Assembly (NCBI RefSeq): GCF_000621205.1
Contig: NZ_JHYY01000035.1
Location: 34,048 to 98,047 of the forward strand
Reading direction: 5' to 3'
From: Halotalea alkalilenta DSM 17697
Lineage (GTDB): Bacteria > Pseudomonadota > Gammaproteobacteria > Pseudomonadales > Halomonadaceae
Length of the DNA: 64,000 bases
Within the stretch, counting starts at the first letter, position 1. Each line of letters begins with the position of its first letter. The notes beneath the pieces are model-generated. The model was not told where the DNA came from. It did not search any database and saw nothing but the letters and a program-made list of their open reading frames with translations. A program made the translations under genes and the position numbers. This document shows, one piece after another, positions 27,350-38,335 of the stretch.

Positions 27350-28399
27350 TCAGGCCCTCGGCAGTTCGATCTGCAGCTTGATGTCGGCGGGCCGCCCTTC
27401 GGCCGCGCGCTCGAACGCTTCGATCGCGCGATCGAAGGGATAGGTCTCGCGGATCAGCGCCTTGAGATCGACCTTGCCGGAGGCGATCAGTGCGATCGCG
27501 CGATCATAGACGTTGGCGTAGCGGAACACCGTTTCGATGCGGATTTCCTTGGCCTGAGCGGCGACCACATCGAAACGCACCGGCTCCACCGGCATGCCGA
27601 CCAGCACCAGCGCACCGCCCGGGCGTACGCAGGCGATCGCATCGTCGTATACCCTCGGGCTGCCGCTGGCTTCGAACACCGCATCGGCGCCCCAGTCGTC
27701 ACCGCACAGCAGGGAGAGCCGGTCGCGCAGCGACTCGCGAGAGATGTTGACCGGAACCAGGCCGGGATAGCCCGCGGCAAGCTCGAGCTTCTCGTCGACG
27801 ACGTCCGAAATCACCACCTGTCCGGCACCCGAGGCGAGCGCCGCCAGCGCGACCATCAGTCCAATGGTGCCGGCGCCCGTCACCACGCAGAGATCGCCCG
27901 GCTTGATTCCTGCCTTGACCGCAGCCTGGACGCCGACCGCGAACGGCTCGACCATCGCCCCTTCGGCATGGCTGACCGAGTCGGGCAGGCGATAGGTGAA
28001 CGCCGCGGGGTGGACCACCTCGGGGGTGAGGCAGCCGTGAATCGGCGGCGTAGCCCAGAAGGTCACCCTCGGATCGACGTTGTAGATACCGAGCCGGGAG
28101 GCGCGCGACTGGGGATCGGGAATTCCCGGCTCCATGCACACGCGATCACCCACCTCGAGATGGCGCACGTTGGCCCCGACCTCGATCACCTCCCCCGACG
28201 CCTCGTGGCCCAGCACCATTGGCTGCTCGACCACGAACGGCCCGATCCGGCCATGGGTGTAGTAATGGACGTCGCTGCCACAGATTCCCACCGTGCGGAC
28301 CGCGATGCGTACGTCATCCGCGCCCAGCCGGTCGTCCAGCGCGATCTCACGCAGCGAGAGCCGTCCTTTCTCCTCGAGTACCAGCGCCTTGGCGTTCAT
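27350..28399 (-). CDS. Zinc-dependent polyol dehydrogenase, xylitol dehydrogenase-like
   Basis: The 349-residue medium-chain dehydrogenase has the catalytic zinc residues in [13 protein letters not shown] and [10 protein letters not shown], and the cofactor motif [15 protein letters not shown] followed by SDVVDEK, whose Asp suggests NAD. The region that usually carries the four structural-zinc cysteines ([19 protein letters not shown]) has none. Proteins with this segment are mostly annotated as xylitol or sorbitol dehydrogenases. It lies downstream of the dctPQM genes on the same strand, after 285 bases with a hairpin. Substrate is not certain; a polyol is the best guess. Confidence 0.8.
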   Translation of the reverse strand: MNAKALVLEEKGRLSLREIALDDRLGADDVRIAVRTVGICGSDVHYYTHGRIGPFVVEQPMVLGHEASGEVIEVGANVRHLEVGDRVCMEPGIPDPQSRASRLGIYNVDPRVTFWATPPIHGCLTPEVVHPAAFTYRLPDSVSHAEGAMVEPFAVGVQAAVKAGIKPGDLCVVTGAGTIGLMVALAALASGAGQVVISDVVDEKLELAAGYPGLVPVNISRESLRDRLSLLCGDDWGADAVFEASGSPRVYDDAIACVRPGGALVLVGMPVEPVRFDVVAAQAKEIRIETVFRYANVYDRAIALIASGKVDLKALIRETYPFDRAIEAFERAAEGRPADIKLQIELPRA

Positions 28400-28574
28400 T
28401 CTTGCCTACCTCCCCTACGGTCTGGCCGCGCAATGAAATAGACGCCGAGCGTGAGGGCGTCATCGTCAGTAGGAAGCTAATCCCTGGCCGGCGCACTCGC
28501 TAGCGAGACTCGTGCACGCAAGAGATCCTCTCTTTCACCGGATCGAAGAAAAGAGCGGCCAACCCGCATAGCGC

Positions 28575-28597
28575 AAGGCCCCAATGAATGGGGCCTT
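28575..28597 (-). terminator. hairpin downstream of dctM
   Basis: AAGGCCCC (28575-28582) pairs with GGGGCCTT (28590-28597) around a seven-base loop, 88 bases after the dctM stop. It probably ends the TRAP transporter transcript, although no T-run follows directly. The rest of the 285-base interval (28400-28684) shows only a small GACGCC/GGCGTC repeat. Confidence 0.45.
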
Positions 28598-28684
28598 CGG
28601 ACTAACAGGCATACGAATACGACCAAATGGCTAGGCTAGACGGCTAGGAAAGAGTGCAGCGGTGAAACGCGAAAGAGCGGCGCC

Positions 28685-29953
28685 TCACCCCTTGGCCAGC
28701 CACAGCGCCAGGGCGGGAAACAGGTAGACCAAAATCAATGCGACCACCATCAGGGCGAAGAACGGCACCACGCCGCGCACGATCTCCCCCATCCGCGCGC
28801 CCGCCACCGCCTGGAGCACGAACAGGTTCATCCCCACCGGCGGAGTGATCAGCGCGAACTCGATCATGATCACGAAGAGGATGCCGAACCACACCAGATC
28901 GATTCCCATGCCGAGCAGCGAGGGCAGCAGGATCGGCACCATCAGCAGCAGCAGCGAGACCGACTCAAGGAACAACCCGACGACCAGCACCACCAGCGCC
29001 ACCACCAGCAGGAAACCGAGCGGAGTGGTGAAGGTCGCGGTGATCTGGGTGGTGATCTGCTGCGGGATGTCGTAGAGCGCCACCGCGTGGCCGAACAGCT
29101 TGGCACCGATGATGATCAAAAACAGCGTCACGGTAGTGCGGAAGCTGTCGAGCACCGCCTGGCGCAGGTCGGCCCAGTTGAGCCTGCCCATCAGCCCGAC
29201 CAGCAGAACCGCTGCCACCGCACCGATTCCCGCTGCCTCGGTGGGCGTGAACGCGCCGGTGTAGATGCCACCGACGATCAGTACCGCGAGCCCGAGCGCA
29301 GGCAGTGCACCGCGGCTCGCCCGCCAGCGCTGTTTCAAGCTCTGCGGGGCGAGGCGCGGCGCGCCATGGCGGGTGAAGGCGTGAACCAGGCAGGCCAGCA
29401 TGAAAAGCCCGGTCAGCACCAGGCCCGGAACGATACCGGCGAGGAACAGCTCGACGATCGACTCTTCGGTGATCGCGCCGTAGATGATCAACGGGATGGA
29501 GGGTGGGATCAGCACCCCGAGGGTACCGCCGGCGGCCAGCAGTCCGTAGACGAAGCGTTTCGGATAGCCGCGCGAGGTCATTTCACCGATCGCCACGTTA
29601 CCTATCGTCGCCGCGGTCGCCACCGACGAGCCGCAGATCGCCGAAAACAGCGCGCAGGAGAGGATCGTCGCAACGCCAAGCCCCCCCGGCCAGTGGCCGA
29701 CCCAGCTCTGCACCGCAGCGAACAGATCACGTCCCATACCGCCCCGCAGCAGCACGTTCGACATCAACAGGAACAGCGGCACCGAGAGCAGTACGAAGCT
29801 ATCGATCCCCTCGATCAGCCCTAGCGGTATGCTGATCATAGGAATATCGATCCACCAAAGCATCACCGCCGCCAGCAGGGCGAAGGCGAATGCCACCGGC
29901 ACCCCGGCGGCGAGCAGTGCGAGCAGCGCCGCCACCACCCACCAGGCGCTCAT
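28685..29953 (-). CDS. dctM: TRAP transporter large membrane subunit (DctM/SiaM type)
   Basis: The 422-residue protein has about 12 hydrophobic segments and the DctM signatures SVPLFLLMSNVLLRGG, ATIGNVAIGEM, GTLGVLIPPSIPLIIYG and ALITPPVGMNLFVLQ. It forms the sodium-coupled translocation channel of a tripartite periplasmic transporter. The ATG at 29953 is chosen from the ATGA overlap with dctQ; the frame is open upstream but not hydrophobic there. dctP and dctQ precede it. Confidence 0.93.
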   Translation of the reverse strand: MSAWWVVAALLALLAAGVPVAFAFALLAAVMLWWIDIPMISIPLGLIEGIDSFVLLSVPLFLLMSNVLLRGGMGRDLFAAVQSWVGHWPGGLGVATILSCALFSAICGSSVATAATIGNVAIGEMTSRGYPKRFVYGLLAAGGTLGVLIPPSIPLIIYGAITEESIVELFLAGIVPGLVLTGLFMLACLVHAFTRHGAPRLAPQSLKQRWRASRGALPALGLAVLIVGGIYTGAFTPTEAAGIGAVAAVLLVGLMGRLNWADLRQAVLDSFRTTVTLFLIIIGAKLFGHAVALYDIPQQITTQITATFTTPLGFLLVVALVVLVVGLFLESVSLLLLMVPILLPSLLGMGIDLVWFGILFVIMIEFALITPPVGMNLFVLQAVAGARMGEIVRGVVPFFALMVVALILVYLFPALALWLAKG

Positions 29954-30486
29954 TGCGCCACCTCCCGCGCCGGCCGGCGCTGGCCGCGTACCAGACGGAC
30001 GAGCTCGAGCAGCGCCTGGGCGCTGAGCAAGCCGAAGCCGATCGGCACCGCCGCTTCGCTGGTCCAGGCCGGCAGCATCAGAAGGCTCGCCGAGGCGCGC
30101 CCCACGCTCAGGCTCTCGATCAGCGAGATCATGCCGAACCAGGTGGCCAGCAGGCTGAAGGCGAGCACCGCGACGAGCGCCAGCAGGTCGCTCACCAGGC
30201 GAACGCGCTCGCCTCCCCATTCACGGATCACCGTGATGCGAATCAGGCCGTCATGGCGCAGCACGTAGGCGGCGCCGAGATAGGTGGCCCACAGCTGGGC
30301 GAGCAGGGTCAATTCCTCGACCCAGATCGAGGGCGCGTTGAGCAGGTAGCGCCACACCACTTCGTAACAGATCGCCACTGCCACCACAGCGAACAGCCAA
30401 GCGCCGAGCAGTGCAGCGAACTCGGCGAGCCGGTCGATCGGGTTGGCGTGGGATGCGGTGGCGATGGAACCGCGCTCGGGCATCAT
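29950..30486 (-). CDS. dctQ: TRAP transporter small membrane subunit (DctQ type)
   Basis: The 178-residue protein has four predicted membrane segments, with the family pattern WVEELTLLAQLWATYLGAAYVLRHDGLIRI in the second and third. It binds DctM and helps dock the substrate-binding protein. It starts inside the dctP stop (ATGATG) and ends inside the dctM start, so all three subunits are translationally coupled. Confidence 0.9.
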   Translation of the reverse strand: MMPERGSIATASHANPIDRLAEFAALLGAWLFAVVAVAICYEVVWRYLLNAPSIWVEELTLLAQLWATYLGAAYVLRHDGLIRITVIREWGGERVRLVSDLLALVAVLAFSLLATWFGMISLIESLSVGRASASLLMLPAWTSEAAVPIGFGLLSAQALLELVRLVRGQRRPAREVAQ

Positions 30487-31496
30487 GGCAGGCGCTCCTC
30501 GCTGGGACGGTTGATCCGTTCGACGGCCTCGAGCAGCTCGGCACCGAGCGCGCCGCTCTGGGCCAGGAAGGCCGCGCGAACCGGGCTCGAAGCTTCGCGC
30601 CAGCGCTCGCGCTCGGCGTCACTGAGCTCGACCACTTCGGCACGCTCGGCGACGAACGCCTCGGCCTCACGCTCGAGACGCGGGATCTGGTCGCGCAGCT
30701 CCAGTTCGGCCTCGCGCGCGGCGGCGGCGAGCACTTCGCGCTGGCGATCGTCGAGCGAGCGCCAACGCTGGTCGTTGATCAGCACCACGAACTCGACGTC
30801 TGCGTGGCGGGTCAGGGTGATATGGGGCATCAGCTCGTAGAGCCGCCTCGATTTGATCGCGAGGATGCCGGAGAGCCCGGCATCCACCGTGCCGCGCTGA
30901 TAGGCGAGGAACTGCTCGGCACCGGAAAGCAAGGTTGGCGCGGCACCGATCGCCTCGATGAAATCCCCCACCGTCTTGCCGAAGACCCGCACCTTGCGCC
31001 CGGCGAGGTCCTCCGGCACCCGCACCGGATGGTGGCTCATCACCACGGTGCTGCCGTAGGGTTGCCACCACAGCACCCGGGTGCCGGTCTCGAGCAGCGC
31101 TCGATCGAGGCGCTGGCGCACTGGGCTATCGATATCGATCGCACGCAGTACGGCCTGCTGGTCCTCGAATAAAAACGGCAGGTAGAACAGATCGACCGCC
31201 GGCTGGATACCGGCGAACTGGGTCAGCGAGGCGATACCCATATCGATCGCCCCGACCCCGACCGCCTTGGGGATCATCTTGTCGCTGTAGAGCTGCGACG
31301 AGGGATAGATCACGATCCTGAGCTCACCATCGCTGAGCGCTTCGACCCGCTCGGCGAACAGCGCCAGGTTCTGGCCGAGGGCATGGGCCTCGGGCAGCTG
31401 GGAAGCCAGCCGCAGAGTGGTCGCTGCACGAGCTTCGAAAGAAAAGAGCGCCGCACATAGCACCATCAACCCGAACAGCGCGCGGCGAGAAAACAT
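30483..31496 (-). CDS. dctP: TRAP transporter substrate-binding protein (DctP type)
   Basis: The protein has 337 residues from the ATG at 31496, giving a signal peptide MFSRRALFGLMVLCAALFSF that ends near ARAA. The mature part starts TTLRLASQLPEAHALGQNL, and the substrate-contact segment GRKVRVFGKTVGDFIEAIGA carries the arginine that usually binds a carboxylate. There is no clear ribosome site, and another ATG lies four codons earlier. The arginine argues for an organic acid ligand, while the downstream dehydrogenase hints at a polyol or its acid; the substrate is open. Confidence 0.88.
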   Translation of the reverse strand: MFSRRALFGLMVLCAALFSFEARAATTLRLASQLPEAHALGQNLALFAERVEALSDGELRIVIYPSSQLYSDKMIPKAVGVGAIDMGIASLTQFAGIQPAVDLFYLPFLFEDQQAVLRAIDIDSPVRQRLDRALLETGTRVLWWQPYGSTVVMSHHPVRVPEDLAGRKVRVFGKTVGDFIEAIGAAPTLLSGAEQFLAYQRGTVDAGLSGILAIKSRRLYELMPHITLTRHADVEFVVLINDQRWRSLDDRQREVLAAAAREAELELRDQIPRLEREAEAFVAERAEVVELSDAERERWREASSPVRAAFLAQSGALGAELLEAVERINRPSEERLP

Positions 31497-31774
31497 GATT
31501 GACGGCATGATGGACGGCACGGCGAGCGCAAGGCGCTGATGGAGATCGAAAAGTCGCGTTCGCAGCGGGCTTTCATCCGCTTCGTCGGAGACTCGGGGGA
31601 GATGGATCGTACCAGGGGGAAGGAAGCTGACAAGCGGCGCCGTGGGCACCGCAAGCTTATTAAGTTTGAATTATGAAATTCCGGCAGACGATTGCCGTAC
31701 TTGCCCTGAGAGCCTGATTTTCCGGCAGATCATGCCCATGACCCGATGATGTGACTATCCAGCTTCGACATGCC
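31497..31774 (-). other. intergenic region upstream of dctP
   Basis: This stretch separates dctP from the end of astB. An AT-rich core near 31655-31685 (TTATTAAGTTTGAATTATGAAATT) probably contains the dctP promoter, but no single -35/-10 pair stands out. No gene or stable hairpin was seen. Confidence 0.5.
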
Positions 31775-33121
31775 CTATCGCTTCCCGTAGAGCCCTGGCA
31801 GATCGAGGATCTGCTCCAGTTCCTCGAGCGCGCAGAAGGTCTCGTCAGCGAGCCGGGGGTCGGTGAGGTCCTCAGGAGAAAGCCGATCACGATAGTGGCG
31901 CTCGACCCAGGCGGTGAGATCGGCATAGAGCGAATCGCACAGCAAGAGCCGCCCCCCCAGCGCTTCGCGCTCGACCCCGCTCAGCGCCACCCGCAAACGC
32001 AGGCAGGCGGGGCCGCCGCCGTTGCTCATGCTCTGGGTGACGTCCTGGACCAGCAGCTCGCTGATCGGATTGGGGCCATCGAGCAGCAGGGTCTGCAGCG
32101 CGAACCACACCGCCTCGTTGCGCTGGCACTCCACCGGCACCACCAGGCTCATGCTGCCGTCGCCATTGGAGAGCAGCTGGCTGTTGAACAGGTAGCTGGA
32201 TACCGCATCCTCGAGCGACACCGCTTCGATCGGTACACGCACCGGCAGCAGCGACGTACCGTCGAGCGACAGCATGCGTTCGCGCAGCGCCTCGAGGGTC
32301 GGTTCCTCGTCGGCGAAAGCGAGTTCGTGGTAGAGCAGCACCGGGCCATTGCCGACGGCGATCACGTCGTTGTGGAAGACACCCGCGTCGATCGCCCGTG
32401 GATGCTGGCGGGCGAACACTGCACGGTGATCACCCAGGCCATGCTGGCGCGCCACCGCCTGCGAGGCGGCAAGGCTCTGGCGCGCCTGGAAGCGCTGCGG
32501 CGCCATCGGCCCCGCGTCGTCGCCGTCGTCACGCCCATAGACGAACAGATGGACGCCGGGCCCCCCGTGGGCGGCGCACAGCCGGGTATGGTTGGCCGCG
32601 CCCTCATCGCTGAGCGCCGGGGTCGCCGGCAGCGCCGGGTGATGGACGAAGTGGCGGGGCGAGGCGAATACCCGCGCCAGCATAGCGCTGGTGAACGATA
32701 CCTCCAGGCTGCGATGGAGGCTCGACTGGAGATTGGCCGGGGTGAAGTGGACCTTGCCGTCCTGGCTATCGGCGCTGGGCGTCACGGTCGCCGCATTGGC
32801 CACCCACATGCTCGATGCCGAGAACGCCGCACGCAGCAGCGCGGGCGCCTCGCGAGCAGCCTCGTCGAGCATCCCCGGCCCATGGAAGCCGAGATCACTG
32901 AGCGTCGACAGCAGCGGTCGCGGCGCGGGGGGAATCACCCCCTGCAGGTAGCCCGCGTCTTTCAGCGCCTTCATCTTGGCCAGGCCCTGCAAGGCTGCCT
33001 GACGCGGGCTCGAGGTCAGTCCCGCGTTGTCGTGCGAGGCTAGGTTACCGTGCGCCAGACCGCTGTAGTTGTGGGTCGGGCCGACCAATCCATCGAAATT
33101 GACTTCGCGAACGTCGCTCAT
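31775..33121 (-). CDS. astB: N-succinylarginine dihydrolase
   Basis: The 448-residue protein has the AstB N-terminus EVNFDGLVGPTHNYSGLAHGN-type sequence and the amidinotransferase-fold catalytic residues: His in DAGVFHNDVIAVGN and the nucleophile Cys in NGGGPACLRLRVALSG. It converts succinylarginine to succinylornithine, releasing ammonia and CO2, the second step of the AST pathway. The ATG at 33121 has GGAGA about eight bases upstream. It is the last gene of the astC-aruF-aruG-astD-astB operon, 34 bases after astD. Confidence 0.96.
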   Translation of the reverse strand: MSDVREVNFDGLVGPTHNYSGLAHGNLASHDNAGLTSSPRQAALQGLAKMKALKDAGYLQGVIPPAPRPLLSTLSDLGFHGPGMLDEAAREAPALLRAAFSASSMWVANAATVTPSADSQDGKVHFTPANLQSSLHRSLEVSFTSAMLARVFASPRHFVHHPALPATPALSDEGAANHTRLCAAHGGPGVHLFVYGRDDGDDAGPMAPQRFQARQSLAASQAVARQHGLGDHRAVFARQHPRAIDAGVFHNDVIAVGNGPVLLYHELAFADEEPTLEALRERMLSLDGTSLLPVRVPIEAVSLEDAVSSYLFNSQLLSNGDGSMSLVVPVECQRNEAVWFALQTLLLDGPNPISELLVQDVTQSMSNGGGPACLRLRVALSGVEREALGGRLLLCDSLYADLTAWVERHYRDRLSPEDLTDPRLADETFCALEELEQILDLPGLYGKR

Positions 33122-33155
33122 CTCTATTCTCCAGGAGCCACCACCAGGTGGCGCA

Positions 33156-34643
33156 TCAGAGCTGCAGGCCCGGGGGCAGCGTGGTGGGCAGGTCCAGCAC
33201 CGGGCTCTGCATCGAGGCCACCGGGTAGGCACAGTAGTCCGCGGCGTAGAAAGCACTGGGGCGGTGATTGCCGCTCTCCTTGACGCCGCCGAAGGGCGCG
33301 TCGCTGGCCGCACCGCAGGTCGGCCGGTTCCAGTTCACCACCCCTGCGCGCACGCGCAGCGAGAAATCCTCCCACGCCGCCTCGTCGCCGCCGAGCAGGC
33401 TCGCCGCAAGCCCGTAGCGGGTGCGGTTGGCAAGCTCGATCGCCTGGTCCCAGTCGCGATAGCGATAGAGCGTCAAGAGCGGGCCGAAATACTCCTCGTC
33501 CGGCAGCTCCACTCCGGTGGCGTCGACCAGCCCTGGCGACAGCAGGCTCGTGCCCTCGGCGAGCGAATGCATCCGCAGCAGCACCTGGGCGCCACACTCC
33601 TCGAGCTCGCGCTGGGCGTCGAGCATCCGCTCGGCGGCCTGCGGACTCACCAAGCCACCGTAGAACGGCGCGGGCTCGTCGAACTGGCCGCCGACCCGGA
33701 GCCTTGCCATGGTCTGGATCAGGCGCTCGGTCAGCGCCACACCCCAATCGCCGTCCGGCACCAGCAGCCTGCGCGCGCAGCTGCAGCGCTGGCCTGCGGA
33801 GAGGAAGGCGGAATTGACGATATTGACCACCGCCGCGTCGATCCCGCAATCGTCGCGGACCACCAGCGGGTTGTTGCCACCGAGCTCCAATGCCAGCAGC
33901 TTGTCGACTTGGCCTGCGAACTGGGCATGAATCTGCTTGCCGCTCGAGGCGCTGCCGGTGAACAGCACGCCGTCGAGGCCCCGCTGGCGGGTCAGCGCCT
34001 GGCCGACCTCACGACCGCCCTGGAGCAGATTGATCACCCCCGCGGGCAAGCCGGCCTCGAGCCAGCAGCCGAGCACCAGGTCTGCGCTTTTAGGGGTCAG
34101 CTCGCTGGGCTTGAACACCACGCAGTTGCCCGCCAGCAGCGCCGGTACGATATGGCCATTGGGCAAGTGGCCTGGGAAATTGTAGGGACCGAACACCGCC
34201 ATCACCCCGTGGGGACGGTGGCTGACTCGCGCACGCATATCCCCTTTGTCGACTACCCGGGTACCCGCTCGCTCGAGCTGCGCTTCGATCGACACTTTGA
34301 CCTTGTTGATCATCGCGTCGACCTCGGTGAGCGTCTCCCAATAGGGCTTGCCGGTCTCCTCGGCGAAACATCGCGCCAGGGTCGGGCGATGCGCGCGCAG
34401 GCGTTCGCGAAAGCTCTCGACCAGCGCCGTACGCCGCTCGAGCGGCGCGCGCGCCCAGTCGGGGAACGCCGCACGGGCCGCCGCTACCGCCTGGCGTACC
34501 TGGGCCTCCGAGGCGCTGGCGCCCTCCCACAGCGGCGTTCCCGCCACCGGGTCGCGCTTGTCGAAGCGCGCGCCCTCCCCATCGACCCAGCGGCCATCGA
34601 TCAACTGACGCCGTGACGGCGCAAGGCTAGGTGTATCGGACAT
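33156..34643 (-). CDS. astD: Succinylglutamate semialdehyde dehydrogenase
   Basis: The 495-residue NAD-dependent aldehyde dehydrogenase has FGPYNFPGHLPNGHIVPALLAGN, the catalytic Glu in LALELGGNNPLVV and the catalytic Cys in SAGQRCSCARRLLV. It oxidises succinylglutamate semialdehyde, the fourth AST step. The ATG at 34643 (MSDTPSLAPSRRQ) is chosen over an earlier codon whose product begins inside aruG. It is 13 bases from aruG. Confidence 0.96.
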   Translation of the reverse strand: MSDTPSLAPSRRQLIDGRWVDGEGARFDKRDPVAGTPLWEGASASEAQVRQAVAAARAAFPDWARAPLERRTALVESFRERLRAHRPTLARCFAEETGKPYWETLTEVDAMINKVKVSIEAQLERAGTRVVDKGDMRARVSHRPHGVMAVFGPYNFPGHLPNGHIVPALLAGNCVVFKPSELTPKSADLVLGCWLEAGLPAGVINLLQGGREVGQALTRQRGLDGVLFTGSASSGKQIHAQFAGQVDKLLALELGGNNPLVVRDDCGIDAAVVNIVNSAFLSAGQRCSCARRLLVPDGDWGVALTERLIQTMARLRVGGQFDEPAPFYGGLVSPQAAERMLDAQRELEECGAQVLLRMHSLAEGTSLLSPGLVDATGVELPDEEYFGPLLTLYRYRDWDQAIELANRTRYGLAASLLGGDEAAWEDFSLRVRAGVVNWNRPTCGAASDAPFGGVKESGNHRPSAFYAADYCAYPVASMQSPVLDLPTTLPPGLQL

Positions 34644-34656
34644 CTGATCGCCCCCC

Positions 34657-35715
34657 TCAGCATTCCAGCACGCGCAGATAGTCACCGTTCGATACCTTCA
34701 AGCGCTGCGCCTCGGCGAGGCTCAGCACCAGGCGCTCTTCGCGGGGCGCACGCGAGACCCAGGCGGCCCGAAAGTCCTTCGCCGCTCCATCCCGCGCGAC
34801 CAGCCAGCGAGGCCGAAAACCGCTGGCGCGGGCCTCGCGGTCGCTGGCCTCGGGGTCTACCCGCGCCACCAGCCGACGGCTGTCGCGTACGCCGCGAACG
34901 TCATCGATGTAGGCTTCCATGGTCGGCCCTCCATCGAAGATGTCGATGTAGCCTTCCCAGCGCAACCCCTCATGGGCAAGCATCGCGATCGCCGGACGAG
35001 TCTGGTCGTGGACTTGACCGATCGCCAGTCTCGCTTCCTGGGTCAGGAAAGCAGTATAGATCGGGTATTTCGGCATCAGTTCGCCGATGAAGCCCTTTTC
35101 ACCCAGGCCGATGAGCCGGTCGGCGTCGCCGAAGTCCATTGGCAGGAAGCGACTGCCGAGGCTCTTCCAGAACGGACTCGCGCCCTGATCGTCGACCCGG
35201 CCACGCATCTCCGCCAGCACCCGCTGGGGAAAGCGCTCGCGCTGGGCGGCGATGAACAGCCAGCGGACCCGCGAGATCATCGTACCGAGGCGCGAGCGCA
35301 AACCGCTGCCGCCGCGCCAGGCCGGACGAAGATAGAGCGAGCACACCTCGGCGTCGCCGGTGTGGTCGGAGGAGAGGAACAGGGTCTCGAGCAGCCGGTG
35401 GAGGCCGAGTTCAGGAGAGCAGTGGGCGAGCCGCCCAAGGCGGTAGTGATAGAACGGCGAGCTCAGCCCCACCCGGGCCTCGATCGCGCAGCAGCCAGCG
35501 ATTCGCTCGGCGGAGGAAGCCTGATCATCTTCGAGGACGAAGAAGTAAAGCTGTGCCCCCTCGCCGCGCGGGTCGAGAAACGAAGCCATGCTGTGCTCGA
35601 TCTTCGCGCGCAGGAACTCGCGATTGTCCGGCAGCGAGGTGAAACCGACCCCGGTCTCGCGGGCCATCTGCTGTAGCGCATCGAGGTCATCGAGCTGGAT
35701 CGGGCGTACGATCAT
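34657..35715 (-). CDS. aruG: Arginine/ornithine N-succinyltransferase, second subunit
   Basis: The 352-residue protein starts MIVRPIQLDDLDALQQMA. Family blocks are GVGFTSLPDNREFLRAKI, SLYLRPAWRGGSGLR and EGLRWEGYIDIFDGGPTMEA. Together with AruF it forms the heteromeric succinyltransferase that starts arginine breakdown by succinyl-CoA transfer. Its ATG overlaps the stop of aruF by four bases, ensuring paired synthesis. Two subunits, as in Pseudomonas, replace the single AstA of enterobacteria. Confidence 0.93.
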   Translation of the reverse strand: MIVRPIQLDDLDALQQMARETGVGFTSLPDNREFLRAKIEHSMASFLDPRGEGAQLYFFVLEDDQASSAERIAGCCAIEARVGLSSPFYHYRLGRLAHCSPELGLHRLLETLFLSSDHTGDAEVCSLYLRPAWRGGSGLRSRLGTMISRVRWLFIAAQRERFPQRVLAEMRGRVDDQGASPFWKSLGSRFLPMDFGDADRLIGLGEKGFIGELMPKYPIYTAFLTQEARLAIGQVHDQTRPAIAMLAHEGLRWEGYIDIFDGGPTMEAYIDDVRGVRDSRRLVARVDPEASDREARASGFRPRWLVARDGAAKDFRAAWVSRAPREERLVLSLAEAQRLKVSNGDYLRVLEC

Positions 35716-36752
35716 CTCTCCTCCACCGTCGACCGGGGCGGCACCAACTGCAGCCGCCCGCCGCTTTCCATCCCCAGCGCGCGCCGCGCCGAAGCGCCCA
35801 GGTGCGCGCCGCCGTCGGGATCGAGCACCGCTGGCGCGGACACTACGCGAAAATCGTCGAGCCCGCTGCGCGCCACCAGTGCGCATGGTGCATCCGGGCC
35901 GGGCTCGCCGGGTGCCAGGGTGCAGCCGCGGCTTTCGGCCACGGTGCGAAGCCGCTGGGCGCGAGCGGTGAGCACCGGGCCGGCATCGAAGATGTCGATG
36001 TGGCGGCCCGGCTTGAAGCCTTCGTCGAGCATCGCCTGGCGCGCGTGACGATGGGCGACGTGGGTCTCACCGATCACCTCGCGAGCCTCGGGCGTCAGCA
36101 GCTCCTCGTAGAGCGGCAGCTGCGGCATCATCTCGGCGACGAAGCTCTTCGCCCGGCGCCCGGCGTGGAAGTTGATCTCGGCGAAGTCGCGATCGAAGAA
36201 GTGGCGCCCGACGCTCTCCCAGAACGGCGAACGGCCGCGGGCGTCGAGGACGCCGGCGAAGGCCACCGCGCACCAGTGGGCGAAACGCTGCGGATGCTGC
36301 TTGATGAAGGCGAGCCGCGCTCGGCGCAGCAGCGCCACCGCCTCGAGGTCGTCGCGATACTCCGGCGCGACGGCCAAGGCGCAAAGCTGGGTGGCGGTGG
36401 ATATTTCGTGCGAGAACGAGAGCACGTCGACCTCCTGGCGCAGGCCGAGCCCTGGGGAGGCATGGATCATCGTCTCACGACGATAGGTGTAGTAGGCCTG
36501 GCCGCTGCCGGCCTGCGCCCGGAGCGTGGCGGTACCGACCAAGCGGCCGGCGACGGTGTCCTCGAGCGAGAACATGTAGACCTCATCGCCGGGCGTCGCG
36601 ATCTCGCGCTCGAGCGAGGCGCGGGTCGACTCGATCCGCGCCTCGAGACCCTCACGCCATTCGGGCAGATTGGTCAGCCGCGGAACGGCCTGGGCCGCCA
36701 GCGCGATCAGCGCATCGATGTCCCGACGCTCGACCAGACGAACGACCAGCAT
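35712..36752 (-). CDS. aruF: Arginine/ornithine N-succinyltransferase, first subunit
   Basis: The 346-residue protein is a paralogue of AruG with the same blocks: LAAQAVPRLTNLPEWREGLEARIE, LCALAVAPEYRDDLEAVALLRRARLAFI and EGFKPGRHIDIFDAGPVL. It catalyses the first AST step with AruG. The ATG at 36752 has AGGAG seven bases upstream, better than the in-frame ATG six codons earlier. It lies 107 bases after astC and overlaps aruG. Confidence 0.93.
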   Translation of the reverse strand: MLVVRLVERRDIDALIALAAQAVPRLTNLPEWREGLEARIESTRASLEREIATPGDEVYMFSLEDTVAGRLVGTATLRAQAGSGQAYYTYRRETMIHASPGLGLRQEVDVLSFSHEISTATQLCALAVAPEYRDDLEAVALLRRARLAFIKQHPQRFAHWCAVAFAGVLDARGRSPFWESVGRHFFDRDFAEINFHAGRRAKSFVAEMMPQLPLYEELLTPEAREVIGETHVAHRHARQAMLDEGFKPGRHIDIFDAGPVLTARAQRLRTVAESRGCTLAPGEPGPDAPCALVARSGLDDFRVVSAPAVLDPDGGAHLGASARRALGMESGGRLQLVPPRSTVEER

Positions 36753-36859
36753 GCGCGAACTCCTAGCCATGCGGGAATGGAGAAGCCGGCGGCGGCAACC
36801 GCCGACTCTAGGGGAAACACCGCGCGAAACGAAGCTCGACGCGGTGAGAAATGCGCAGG

Positions 36860-38242
<1,383 letters not shown>

Positions 38243-38335
38243 CTATGCTCGGAAGGTGACGTACGTCCCATACGACGGCGGGAAAGCCGTCTCTCCCGCG
38301 ATAGGCGGGTGATTCAATCGACCAGGAGTCAGACC

